Below the pieces are notes generated by a model that had not been told where the DNA came from, ran no database searches, and saw only the letters and a program-made list of their open reading frames with translations. The translations under genes were made by a program, and so were the position numbers. Positions 21,015 to 29,418 of a stretch of DNA of 35,234 nucleotides are shown here, one piece after another. This stretch comes from Bacteroidaceae bacterium (GTDB taxonomy: Bacteria > Bacteroidota > Bacteroidia > Bacteroidales > Bacteroidaceae). The first letter of the stretch is position 1; every line of letters starts with the position of its first letter. Location of the stretch: contig JAFZWM010000015.1 of NCBI GenBank assembly GCA_017617315.1, forward strand, positions 1-35,234. The letters are read 5' to 3'.

Positions 21015-21893
21015 ATGAAAAAATACGGTTATCTAAAAAGCAACGCCTTTACGGCTGGCGAGTCGCTCGGAAATCCGGCGGCATGCGTGTTTATGGGCAA
21101 CGATGCTCTGTCGCCACGGCAGATGCTGACAATAGCCAAGGAACACAAAGGATTCGTTATGGAGATGGTATTCTGCGGAAAATCGGATGTTGCCGACTGC
21201 AAGCTCACCTACTACTCGTCGGAATGCGAGGTCGACTTCTGCGGACACGGCACCATTGCCACCATGTACTCCATGATTAAGGACAACGACGAACTGCGAC
21301 GGAAGGCCGTAGTAACCGCCGAGACCAACCGCAAGGGCATAATATCGGTTTTTAACGCGATAGATGCCGAAGATGCCGTTTACATAACCGCGCCCGATGC
21401 CGTTGAGCACCCTATGACGCTCCCGGCCGAAAGCATCCGGAAGATTCTGCATCTGCCCGAAGGCTCAATATCGCAAGCCCTCCCTATACGCATAATAGAT
21501 GCCGGATTGCGCACACTCATCGTGCCCGTATCGGACTTCGAGACCGAAGTTTCTGTCTACCCCAACGAGCAGGAACTGAAGGCGTTCTGCCTTGACAACG
21601 ACATCGACATCATCCTCATCTTCTCGAAAGAGACGGCAGACACATCGGCCTTTGCCCACACAAGGGTTTTCGCCCCTAAGTTCGGCTATCTCGAAGACCC
21701 GGCAACAGGCTCGGGCAATAGCGCGTTTGCCAACTATATGCTTAGCGAGAAGCTATGGGACGGCTCGCCAATAGCCATTGAGCAAGGCGGAAACGACCGC
21801 ATCTTCAACTCGGTAAAACTGAAATTTGCCGACGGAAAGGTGCTCTTCGGAGGAAGGTCTACGGTAAAAATAGAGGGCGACTATCTTGTTTAA
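21015..21893 (+). CDS. PhzF-family isomerase/epimerase-like protein
   Basis: The protein has 292 residues. It shows the PhzF signatures NAFTAGESLGNPAACV near the N-terminus, the likely catalytic Glu50 (GFVMEMVF), DFCGHGTIAT (~74-83) in the first half, and DPATGSGNSAFANYML in the second half. PhzF folds resemble diaminopimelate epimerase, and most members are of unknown substrate. The start at 21015 gives MKKYGYLKSNAF, the usual family start; the frame upstream crosses the promoter. It is first after operator D, with the DUF418 gene 21 bases downstream. There is no phenazine pathway nearby, so a phenazine role is not implied. Confidence 0.88.
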   Translation: MKKYGYLKSNAFTAGESLGNPAACVFMGNDALSPRQMLTIAKEHKGFVMEMVFCGKSDVADCKLTYYSSECEVDFCGHGTIATMYSMIKDNDELRRKAVVTAETNRKGIISVFNAIDAEDAVYITAPDAVEHPMTLPAESIRKILHLPEGSISQALPIRIIDAGLRTLIVPVSDFETEVSVYPNEQELKAFCLDNDIDIILIFSKETADTSAFAHTRVFAPKFGYLEDPATGSGNSAFANYMLSEKLWDGSPIAIEQGGNDRIFNSVKLKFADGKVLFGGRSTVKIEGDYLV

Positions 21894-21914
21894 TTTCCTG
21901 ACAGCAAAAAGACT

Positions 21915-23033
21915 ATGTATCAGACACAAAATATACCAAACACGCGCATAGACGTGGCCGATGCCCTGCGCGGAATTGCCGTGGCCGGCATCATTCTTTA
22001 CCACTCGGTTGAACATTTCAACATATTTACCGACGAGCCTGTTGCCTTTACGCTTGGGTGCGACGAGAGCGTGGGCAGAATAATGGCGTGGCTTCTGTCG
22101 GGCAAGATGTACGGAATCTTTGCCATGCTCTTCGGACTGAGTTTCTTTATAATGAACGACAACCAGCAGCAGAAAGGCCGCTCGTTTTCGGGCAGGTTTG
22201 CGTGGCGAATGTGCCTGCTGCTGATGTTCGGCGCAATAAACATGGCGCTCTACGATGGCGACATCCTTATGATTTATGCCATTCTGGGAATGTTCATCAT
22301 ACCGATAAGCTATCTGTCGTCGCGAGCCGTGTGGTGCATAATAGCGTTTCTGGCAATACAGCCATTCGAGATTTTCCGTCTGATAACGGGCTGGAACCTC
22401 GATACCGACAGTCTGTGGGCATTGGCCGGACGCATTGGCGAAGCCCATCAGCACGGAACATTTATAGAGAACTCGATGTGCAACCTGCGCTACGGACTTG
22501 AGTTCAACATAAAGTATTTTGTATGGTGCGGACGTATGTCGCAGATTCTCTGCCTTTTCGTGCTCGGAATGCAGCTGGGTCGGCAGAGGCTTTTCTACAA
22601 CGAAGGGCGTAACCTGCACATCTGGCACATCGTTCTCGTCTGCTCGGCGGTGGCGGTAGCGGCTCTAAGCCTTGCCGACTTTGGCCGACTGGATATGTGG
22701 CTCGCCCCAATCTACAATCTGTTTATTCTGCTGATGATAACATCGGCTGTTGTTTCGGCGTGGTACGCGTTTGGCAGCGTTCGCGGCGCGTTGCAGCATC
22801 TCTGCATCTTCGGAAGGATGAGCCTTACCAACTATCTGCTGCAATCGGCTTTCGGAAGCCTCATCTTCTGCGGATTCGGACTCTCGTTCTACAACAAGGT
22901 TGACATAACCTACGCGGCTCTCATAGGCTTGCTGATGGTTGTGGCGCAATATGCCTTCTGCCGACTATGGTTCATAACGCATCAGCGCGGTCCGTTCGAG
23001 AGTCTGTGGCGACGGCTGACGTGGCTGAAATAG
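21915..23033 (+). CDS. DUF418/YeiB-type multi-pass membrane protein
   Basis: The protein has 372 residues. The N-terminal RIDVADALRGIAVAGIILYH is the typical opening of DUF418/YeiB and related acyltransferase-like membrane proteins. About nine to ten hydrophobic segments follow, and the C-terminus reads QRGPFESLWRRLTWLK, matching the family's GPxExLWRxLT ending. Such proteins are suspected membrane acyl- or acetyltransferases or transporters; no reaction is proven for this one. It is likely co-transcribed with the PhzF gene. Confidence 0.88.
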   Translation: MYQTQNIPNTRIDVADALRGIAVAGIILYHSVEHFNIFTDEPVAFTLGCDESVGRIMAWLLSGKMYGIFAMLFGLSFFIMNDNQQQKGRSFSGRFAWRMCLLLMFGAINMALYDGDILMIYAILGMFIIPISYLSSRAVWCIIAFLAIQPFEIFRLITGWNLDTDSLWALAGRIGEAHQHGTFIENSMCNLRYGLEFNIKYFVWCGRMSQILCLFVLGMQLGRQRLFYNEGRNLHIWHIVLVCSAVAVAALSLADFGRLDMWLAPIYNLFILLMITSAVVSAWYAFGSVRGALQHLCIFGRMSLTNYLLQSAFGSLIFCGFGLSFYNKVDITYAALIGLLMVVAQYAFCRLWFITHQRGPFESLWRRLTWLK

Positions 23034-23056
23034 GAAAATAGGAAACGACTCCAGAC

Positions 23057-23087
23057 TTGACAAAATAATTATTTTTCATTATCTTTG
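23057..23087 (+). promoter_or_regulatory. Promoter of the 23110 gene
   Basis: TTG (23057-23059) and TATCTTTG (23080-23087) are 23 bp apart. No operator motif is present, unlike the neighbouring promoters. Confidence 0.7.
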
Positions 23088-23109
23088 CGACATTAAATCA
23101 GTCAATAAG

Positions 23110-23541
23110 ATGAAAAAAACTGTATTCGTACTTTTGTCAATGATTATTGTAGCATTGTCGATTCCACTACTTCCCTTTTTCTTGTTTGTGTTTATGTATT
23201 CGCACGGCAATGAAATTGATTTTGATGTAAAATCGGCAACTGTTACCCACAAAGAAGGCAGAGAACTATACCGTCTGTATCTTGATGGCGACAGTTTGGA
23301 AGATATTTATCACATTGAACTAAAAGAAGGGCACGAGGCTGCAAAGAAGATTTCATTAACATCTGTTGATACAAATTATATCATTACAGATTGGCATGAC
23401 AATCTATTTACAAAAATCCCTTTCAGCCCAAACAGAAAGTATAGAATTGAAAACCATTCAAATGGAGATTGCGGTCCCGGAACAGTTGCGTTTATGACAG
23501 ATTCGTTAGGGAAACCAGCCTGCATAATGCCTTACGAATAA
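23110..23541 (+). CDS. Small membrane-anchored hypothetical protein
   Basis: The protein has 143 residues. One strong N-terminal hydrophobic segment (~3-31, MKKTVFVLLSMIIVALSIPL...) leads to a hydrophilic domain (DFDVKSATVTHKEGREL, HNLFTKIPFSPNRKYRIEN) ending in GPGTVAFMTDSLGKPA. No family is recognised. It has its own promoter without the LytTR-type operator and is more AT-rich than its neighbours, so it looks like a separate insertion between two operator-bearing units. Confidence 0.65.
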   Translation: MKKTVFVLLSMIIVALSIPLLPFFLFVFMYSHGNEIDFDVKSATVTHKEGRELYRLYLDGDSLEDIYHIELKEGHEAAKKISLTSVDTNYIITDWHDNLFTKIPFSPNRKYRIENHSNGDCGPGTVAFMTDSLGKPACIMPYE

Positions 23542-23572
23542 ACCTCAGGTTTAAAATTCTCTTCAATATCGA

Positions 23573-23635
23573 CCGTTTATCACAAACCATAGGCAAAAGA
23601 TCCCAGATGTTTGCAAAAAATTTTGCCTTCTTTTG
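23573..23635 (+). promoter_or_regulatory. Diverged operator E and promoter of the S41 peptidase gene
   Basis: CCGTTTATCACA starts at 23573. The second part is changed (CAAAAGATCCCA at 23594-23605), and a TTG follows at 23611-23613. The closest -7 box, TTCTTTTG at 23628-23635, is 5-6 bp nearer than at other sites and poor. This is the weakest of the six elements. Confidence 0.45.
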
Positions 23636-23661
23636 CATTATGACTAAAATCTAAATCGAAA

Positions 23662-25164
23662 ATGAAAAAATTCATCATTCTAACCATTACGGCATGCTTC
23701 TTTGCACTCTCGGTGGCATCAGCTGCCAATACCGACAATCAGCAGAAAGGCAAGACTTTAAGCAAGGCAGAACTGCTTCAGGACTACGATTATTTTTTCG
23801 GCAAGTTCGAGGAAATTCACCCTAATCCATACGATGCGTTTGGCGGAAAAACTGAGTTTAGTAAAGCCGTTGGACAACTGAGAGAAAAACTGGCGGCAGA
23901 AGATTCGCTAACGCTTAACAATATGCAGTTCGAGGTTACGAAACTGCTTTCGGTCCTTCACGACGGACACACAAACATGGGCTATCCGGAGATGCCAAAG
24001 AAGGCGGCAAACGCTTGGATTCCGCTAAACCTGAAGGTTATACGCGACGGACTGGTGGCAGACGGCTGGCTTCCGCAATTCGCGTTTCTGAAAGGCGCAA
24101 GACTGCAAGAGATTGAGGGCGAACCGCTCGAAACGCTTCTTGACAGGCTCGACAAGATTCACGTTGCTGAAAACCGCTACGGACTGATGGGCAAGGCGCA
24201 GAACTCGCTGTGCCACAACAACAGCATACGACAGATTTTCCCGGGTTTCGTTCGGGATTCGCTCGGGATGAGGTTCAGACTACCCAACGGTGGCGACACT
24301 CTGGTCTATGTGCCCTTCTACCCCAACGGCGATGTGTGGAAGAAGTTCGTAAAATCGCCGCAAGACAGCCGTTTTCCGAAGAAGAACTTCGAGTTTCGAT
24401 TTGCCGACGACAAGAGGCAGACGATGGTTATGTGCATCAACTCAATAACAAGTGCCGATATTCCCAACTACAAGGATTCGGAAGTAATTGTGGCAGAGGC
24501 TTTTGACAAGATGCTGCGCCAGATGAAGGCGGCAAAGAGCAAACGCCTCATCATAGACCTTCGCGGCAACGGCGGTGGCTGGACGATGATTATGTATGCC
24601 GCCCTATACCAGCTATACGGCGAGCGTTTTCTGAAAACAGACATGGGCATGAACTTCTCGGTAAAGATTTCGGAAGAATATCTGAAGAAGAACAACACAA
24701 CCATCGAGCAGTTTAACAAGGCAAACGGAACATCGCTCGGCATTGGTGACTTCTTCGACGAGCCGACGGGAATTGACAACATGGACAATTTTATGTGCGC
24801 CAACAAGAATATCCTGAAGGAACTGAAAGGCAAGCCTGTATACACGCCGAAGGAGATTTTCGTGGTGACAGACCAATGGACTTTCAGCGCGGCATTTCAC
24901 CTTGCCTTTATGATGCACAAGATGGGCGCAAAGATTGTGGGCGTGCCATCGGGACAAGCACCAAACACATATATGGAATGTACGCTGTTCAGTCTGCCCA
25001 ACTCGGGGCAGCAATGTTCGGTTTCAAACTCCATTCAGCGATGCTATCCCGACGGCGACAAACGGGCACAAGTATTTACTCCCGATATCGAACTTTCGTA
25101 CGACGACTATCGCAAGTTCGACTTCAACAGGGATGCCGAGCTGCTTTATCTGCTGAAAAAATAG
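23662..25164 (+). CDS. Secreted S41-family (C-terminal processing) peptidase
   Basis: The protein has 500 residues. A signal peptide (FIILTITACFFALSVASAAN) is followed by an S41-type N-terminal helical region (ELLQDYDYFFGKFEEIHPNPY), a conserved HDGHTN near 100, the strand LIIDLRGNGGG, and the likely nucleophile Ser409 in the strand/loop QWTFSAAF before GAKIVGVPSG. This matches tail-specific/tricorn-core serine peptidases. It probably acts in the periplasm or at the outer membrane; the substrate is unknown. A diverged copy of the operator lies upstream. No PDZ domain is obvious. Confidence 0.87.
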   Translation: MKKFIILTITACFFALSVASAANTDNQQKGKTLSKAELLQDYDYFFGKFEEIHPNPYDAFGGKTEFSKAVGQLREKLAAEDSLTLNNMQFEVTKLLSVLHDGHTNMGYPEMPKKAANAWIPLNLKVIRDGLVADGWLPQFAFLKGARLQEIEGEPLETLLDRLDKIHVAENRYGLMGKAQNSLCHNNSIRQIFPGFVRDSLGMRFRLPNGGDTLVYVPFYPNGDVWKKFVKSPQDSRFPKKNFEFRFADDKRQTMVMCINSITSADIPNYKDSEVIVAEAFDKMLRQMKAAKSKRLIIDLRGNGGGWTMIMYAALYQLYGERFLKTDMGMNFSVKISEEYLKKNNTTIEQFNKANGTSLGIGDFFDEPTGIDNMDNFMCANKNILKELKGKPVYTPKEIFVVTDQWTFSAAFHLAFMMHKMGAKIVGVPSGQAPNTYMECTLFSLPNSGQQCSVSNSIQRCYPDGDKRAQVFTPDIELSYDDYRKFDFNRDAELLYLLKK

Positions 25165-25165
25165 T

Positions 25166-25233
25166 CCGCTCATCACAAAAGGGCGCAGAATATCCCAAAT
25201 TCTTGGATATTATCTCTCGGCATCGTATTTTTG
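25166..25233 (+). promoter_or_regulatory. Operator F and promoter of the long operon
   Basis: CCGCTCATCACA starts at 25166, CAGAATATCCCA lies at 25186-25197, -33 TTG at 25203-25205 and -7 TATTTTTG at 25226-25233. Offsets match regions A and D exactly. The leader to ATG 25259 is about 20 bases. Confidence 0.7.
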
Positions 25234-25258
25234 CAAAAAGTTCTGAAAATAAGGCTTT

Positions 25259-26266
25259 ATGAAAAAATCAATTCTGACTCTAATTGCATTTGCCCTTACC
25301 CTTTCGACAGCATTTGCAGACAACACGCACAAGCAGCATGGCAACATAAAGATTGCGGCCGAGATTCGTCCCGAAATCAATTATGTAACCCATCTATACA
25401 CCCTCGCCGGACTGGGATTCTCGGACGAGGAATATTCGGCAAAATACATCGGCTCGGTTGCGAAAGCCGACCTCGACACGCTCAGAAAATACAAAGACCT
25501 TCTGTCATTCGGCCGTGGCGAGGGCGGAATGTTTGCCGGAATGTTCTTCTTTGCGGTTGGAGGCGAGACGTTTTCCGACTCGAACGCCCTTAAGGCCATG
25601 ATTGACAGATATCGCAAGATGGCAGAAGAGCAGGTTCCGGGACAGGACATGACAATTCCGAACGCTATTACAAAGGTTTATGTCGATAACTACGACCGCT
25701 ATCTGAAGGAAGTATATCCGCAGGCAAAGAAGGACATGGAAGAGCGGCAGAAGCTGTTAAACAAAAACCTCCGGAAAGCCTCGTTCGTGAACGACTGGGA
25801 GGCCGCAACGGGCTACAAGTGGAATCACGGCGACTATCATTGGCTGCTTTTCCGCGCAGGCAAGCAAGGCCCTTCGTACAACGACCTGAGCAAGAACACA
25901 AACTCGGTATATTACAATCAGTCGTTCGACTATCAGATGGCTATGTTCAGCCACGAATTCGGCATCTTTCTGATGCAAGACAGCATCGCCCCGATTTTTG
26001 AAGAGATGAAAACGTATACGCGCAAACTCGGCACTACAAAGGATTTAACCTTTGTGCCGTGGAGCGCATTCGAGAGTCTTTCGTGCTGGTTTAACAACAA
26101 GATTGCTGGCAAGGAAACGGCCGACTTCAAGTCGTTTGACAATGCCGACGTGCAGACATTCTGCAAAATATACGATGGTCTTTCGGCCGAAGGTATCAAG
26201 AATCCGGCAGAACTCTATCGCAAAGGAATAATGAAATATCTGGCTTTAGAAGGTTTAGACAAATGA
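25259..26266 (+). CDS. Secreted hypothetical with HEFG motif (degenerate metallopeptidase-like)
   Basis: The protein has 335 residues. A signal peptide (KKSILTLIAFALTLSTAFA) with likely cleavage after ~residue 20 precedes a mostly helical body. At 232-236 stands HEFGI inside FSHEFGIFLMQDS, which looks like an HExxH zinc site with the second His replaced by Ile; a downstream E (FESLSCWFNNK) is in a helix. The layout recalls Bacteroidetes DUF4932-like proteins, but I cannot confirm that. If related, it is probably inactive as a protease. It is first after operator F and overlaps the methyltransferase start by 4 bases (ATGA). Confidence 0.65.
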   Translation: MKKSILTLIAFALTLSTAFADNTHKQHGNIKIAAEIRPEINYVTHLYTLAGLGFSDEEYSAKYIGSVAKADLDTLRKYKDLLSFGRGEGGMFAGMFFFAVGGETFSDSNALKAMIDRYRKMAEEQVPGQDMTIPNAITKVYVDNYDRYLKEVYPQAKKDMEERQKLLNKNLRKASFVNDWEAATGYKWNHGDYHWLLFRAGKQGPSYNDLSKNTNSVYYNQSFDYQMAMFSHEFGIFLMQDSIAPIFEEMKTYTRKLGTTKDLTFVPWSAFESLSCWFNNKIAGKETADFKSFDNADVQTFCKIYDGLSAEGIKNPAELYRKGIMKYLALEGLDK

Positions 26267-26889
26267 GAAATCCTTGGGAAGAAATAAGTCTCGACGACTA
26301 CGAGAACCACATGAGCCTCGATTCGGTAAACCAGTTGCAGACGATGAACGCAATAATGAAGGCGCAGTTTGATGACTATCCGACAGAAACGGCCATGATT
26401 CTCGGCGTTGCCGGCGGAAACGGGCTTGAACACATCCGGACAGAAAAATATAGGACGGTTTACGGAATTGACATAAACGAAGCGTATCTCGAGAAAATCC
26501 GCGAACGCTATCCGATGCTCAAAGATGTGCTCAGACTTATGTGCTTCGACCTTACTCGCGAGGCCGACAGACTTCCAGCCGCCGAGCTGGTAATTGCCAA
26601 TCTGCTTGTAGAATATATTGGCTATCAATCCTTTGCCAAGGCAATAAGACAGATTGGTCCGAAATACGTTTCGTGCGTTATTCAGGTAAACGGCGACAAG
26701 GAGAACTGGGTTTCCGAATCGCCCTATCTGCACGCGTTCGACAGGCTCGACGAGATTCATCATCAGATGGAAGAAAACGCGCTTGAATTATCGCTGGGCG
26801 AGATAGGATACAACAAAATTCTCCGCTCATGCGAGAGTCTGCCAAACGGCAAGGCACTTGTAAGGCTCGATTTCAAAAGAATTGACTGA
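26263..26889 (+). CDS. Class I SAM-dependent methyltransferase
   Basis: The protein has 208 residues. Motif I is seen as AMILGVAGGNGLEHI (~44-58), motif II as YGIDINEAYLEKI, and a later conserved strand as AELVIANLLVEYIG. The AGGNG loop binds S-adenosylmethionine. The acceptor is unknown. It is translationally coupled to the preceding gene (ATGA overlap) and followed 24 bases later by an SDR gene. Confidence 0.82.
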   Translation: MRNPWEEISLDDYENHMSLDSVNQLQTMNAIMKAQFDDYPTETAMILGVAGGNGLEHIRTEKYRTVYGIDINEAYLEKIRERYPMLKDVLRLMCFDLTREADRLPAAELVIANLLVEYIGYQSFAKAIRQIGPKYVSCVIQVNGDKENWVSESPYLHAFDRLDEIHHQMEENALELSLGEIGYNKILRSCESLPNGKALVRLDFKRID

Positions 26890-26913
26890 CAAACACAAAA
26901 AATACATAGTAAA

Positions 26914-27669
26914 ATGAACAAAATAGTTTTGATAACAGGCGCAACAAGCGGAATAGGACTGGCTTGCGCAAGAAAGTTCGCACAGAATGGCGACAGACTT
27001 ATACTGACGGGAAGAAATGAAGCACGACTGGCTGAAATCAGAAAGCAACTGGCCGAGACTGGAGCCGACGTTCAAACGCTGGCCTTCGACGTGCGAGACC
27101 GCGAAAAGGCACAGAAATACATCGGCGAACTGCCTGCCGAGTGGCGCGAGATTGACGTACTGGTAAACAACGCCGGCCTGGCTCTCGGTCTTGAACCTGA
27201 ATACGAGGGCGACTTCGAAGACTGGGACACGATGATCGACACCAACATAAAGGGATTGCTTACAATGACGCGCCTCGTAGTGCCCGGCATGGTAGAGCGC
27301 AACCGCGGACACATCATCAACATCGGCTCGGTGGCAGGCGATGCCGCATACGCAGGAGGAAACGTGTACTGCGCCACAAAGGCAGCCGTAAAGGCTCTGA
27401 CCGACGGACTTAGAATAGATGTGGCCGACACCGCCATACGCGTAACCAACCTGAAGCCGGGACTCGTAGAAACCAACTTCAGCAACATACGCTTTCACGG
27501 CGACAACAGTCGCGCAGCCAACGTGTACAAAGGCATAAAGCCGCTCACGGGCGACGACATTGCCGACACGGCCGTATATGCTGCCAACGCTCCCGAGCAT
27601 GTGCAGATTGCCGAAGTGCTTATTCTTGCCACCCATCAGGCCAGCGGCAGCGTAATTGTAAGAAAATAA
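26914..27669 (+). CDS. Short-chain dehydrogenase/reductase (YdfG-like)
   Basis: The protein has 251 residues, the usual SDR size. GATSGIG at 9-15 binds the NADP(H) phosphates; NNAG is at 85-88. The catalytic set is N111, S139, Y152 and K156 (YCATK). PGLVETNF is the typical substrate-side loop. Overall pattern and length resemble YdfG/serine 3-dehydrogenase-type enzymes that act on 3-hydroxy acids. The real substrate is unknown. It lies in the long operon between the methyltransferase and the cysteine hydrolase genes. Confidence 0.92.
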   Translation: MNKIVLITGATSGIGLACARKFAQNGDRLILTGRNEARLAEIRKQLAETGADVQTLAFDVRDREKAQKYIGELPAEWREIDVLVNNAGLALGLEPEYEGDFEDWDTMIDTNIKGLLTMTRLVVPGMVERNRGHIINIGSVAGDAAYAGGNVYCATKAAVKALTDGLRIDVADTAIRVTNLKPGLVETNFSNIRFHGDNSRAANVYKGIKPLTGDDIADTAVYAANAPEHVQIAEVLILATHQASGSVIVRK

Positions 27670-27679
27670 CAGAAACAAA

Positions 27680-28174
27680 ATGAATAATTCAGCACTTGTT
27701 GTAATAGACCTTCAGAACGACATAACAAAGCATTACAAAGACATTATTTGCAATGTAAATGCCGCTATCGACTGGGCACAGAAAAATAACATGCACGTTG
27801 TCTACATAAAGCACAACAACATCACAGCCGGAACGCGCACCTTTAAGCCCGGAACGCGCGGAGAGGAGTTGGTGGAGGAACTGAAGGTCGTATCGGACAA
27901 CATCTTTGTAAAGACAAAAAGTAACGCATTGACAAGCAACGATTTCGCCAACTTCATCTCGGCCAACGGCATCAACGATTTCTACATTGTCGGAGCCGAC
28001 GCTACGGCTTGCGTAAAATCAACATGCTTCAATCTGAAAAAAGCGGGCTACTCGGTTCATGTCTTTTCAGACTGCATAACAAGCTACAATCTTGACAAGA
28101 TTGACGAAATGCTTAACTACTACCAAAGCAAAGGTTGCACAGTCAAGAGTCTTGAAGAATTTACGAACGAATAA
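27680..28174 (+). CDS. Isochorismatase-family cysteine hydrolase
   Basis: The protein has 164 residues. The triad is visible as D10 (VVIDLQNDI), K78 (IFVKTKSNAL) and C111 (GADATACVKSTCFN). It belongs to the same superfamily as the nicotinamidase at 6917 but is shorter and lacks its metal-site DSHP pattern, so it is probably an amidase for another small amide. It starts 10 bases after the SDR gene and ends 12 bases before the cupin-GNAT gene. Confidence 0.87.
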   Translation: MNNSALVVIDLQNDITKHYKDIICNVNAAIDWAQKNNMHVVYIKHNNITAGTRTFKPGTRGEELVEELKVVSDNIFVKTKSNALTSNDFANFISANGINDFYIVGADATACVKSTCFNLKKAGYSVHVFSDCITSYNLDKIDEMLNYYQSKGCTVKSLEEFTNE

Positions 28175-28186
28175 AGCACATGATTT

Positions 28187-28984
28187 ATGAACGATTTCAC
28201 GACACCACCCAATCATATAAACTTTCGGGCAAGAAAGCTGTTTGGCGAGATGGGGCGCATCGTAGACGGCGCAGTTGCCTACATCGACCTTGATGGCGGC
28301 GGCCCAACAGAGCCTCACACGCACGAACACAACCATCTTTTCATCGTTACCGAGGGCGAGGCGAAAATCCTTCTCGCCGACAAAGAGATAATCGTGGGCA
28401 AAGACGAGGCTTTTCTTGTAGAAGGCAAGATTCCGCACTCGGTTTGGAACAATTCCGACGGAGTTACAAAGATGATTGGCATTACCGTTGTGCCGTCGGG
28501 AGCGATGTGTCTGCGTCCCTTCATGTCATCAGATGCCGCCAAGATTCTGAGCTGGTGCAAGGACAAGCGCGCGTTCAGACTCTGGAGTGCCGACCGCTTC
28601 GGCGATTTTCCGGCAAAGCCGAGCGAGCTGACAGCCCAGTTCGACGACGGCGGAAAGATTCCGCTGGTGGCGATGGCCGACAATGAGGTCATCGGCTTCG
28701 TCATGCTTCGCTACCCTACTGACGACAAGACGCTTATCCGCCTCGGATTCGTAATTATCGACGACTCCAAGCGCGGAAAAGGCTACGGAGGCCAGATGCT
28801 TCGGCTTGCCATAGACCATGCGCAGAACGAACTCGGCGCAAGGCGGATATCGCTCGGCGTATTCTGCGACAACACATCGGCGGTAGAATGTTACAAATCA
28901 GTAGGTTTCAGCATCCTCGGCGAAGATTCTTACACTATAGACGGCGAGGAATGGAAGGAATTCGAGATGATTCTCGAAATTTAA
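28187..28984 (+). CDS. Cupin domain fused to a GNAT acetyltransferase
   Basis: The protein has 265 residues. Residues ~25-105 form a cupin with metal-type ligands H44, H46, H50 and a later H84 (EPHTHEHNHLFIVTEGE ... IPHSVWNN). Residues ~115-262 form a GNAT with DDSKRGKGYGGQML for acetyl-CoA and NTSAVECYKSVGF. The fusion suggests that the cupin binds, or first converts, the small molecule that the GNAT acetylates, or acts as a ligand sensor. The substrate is unknown. Both halves are complete and in one frame. Confidence 0.88.
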   Translation: MNDFTTPPNHINFRARKLFGEMGRIVDGAVAYIDLDGGGPTEPHTHEHNHLFIVTEGEAKILLADKEIIVGKDEAFLVEGKIPHSVWNNSDGVTKMIGITVVPSGAMCLRPFMSSDAAKILSWCKDKRAFRLWSADRFGDFPAKPSELTAQFDDGGKIPLVAMADNEVIGFVMLRYPTDDKTLIRLGFVIIDDSKRGKGYGGQMLRLAIDHAQNELGARRISLGVFCDNTSAVECYKSVGFSILGEDSYTIDGEEWKEFEMILEI

Positions 28985-28999
28985 TCAACACAAAATATC

Positions 29000-29377
29000 A
29001 TGTTTGAAAGCGAATTTGCAAAAATCGAATATATCGAAAACGACAACGTGGTCTTTCACATTTGGAAGAAAGAGGCACACTCCGACGATTACCGAAAGCC
29101 GGTAACAGCATCGCTCCAGATGCTGCGCGAACACAAAGACAGCATCTTCATCGTTGATGCCCGAAACGGCTTCGAAGACACGAAAGAAGATGTTGAATGG
29201 GGCTTCAGCTACTTTCTGCCCGAACTGAAAAAGACGGGCTGCAAGGTGTGGGGCTTCATTCTGCCCGAGGTTTCGGACATCGAGGGCGAAATTGACTTGT
29301 GGACAAACGAGATTCTGAAGAACTTTCGGGTTGTGAGAGGCAAGACTTACGAAGAAGTATTAAGGCTTGCAAGATGA
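29000..29377 (+). CDS. Small STAS/SpoIIAA-like hypothetical protein
   Basis: The protein has 125 residues with alternating beta/alpha pattern: IEYIENDNVVFHIWKKEA, SIFIVDARNGFED, CKVWGFILPE, and a closing NFRVVRGKTYEEVLRLAR. That resembles Bacteroidetes STAS-like/SpoIIAA-like small domains, but the match is by shape only. It sits 15 bases after the cupin-GNAT gene and just before another GNAT gene, so it is co-transcribed. The function is unknown. Confidence 0.65.
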   Translation: MFESEFAKIEYIENDNVVFHIWKKEAHSDDYRKPVTASLQMLREHKDSIFIVDARNGFEDTKEDVEWGFSYFLPELKKTGCKVWGFILPEVSDIEGEIDLWTNEILKNFRVVRGKTYEEVLRLAR

Positions 29378-29418
29378 AGACAAAACGCCTACGAGAAAAC
29401 TTTAAAATTCAACAACTT

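Noticed and set aside
21015-21893. Phenazine biosynthesis cluster
   Set aside because: Only a PhzF-family protein is present, with no other phz genes. The family is widespread with unrelated roles.
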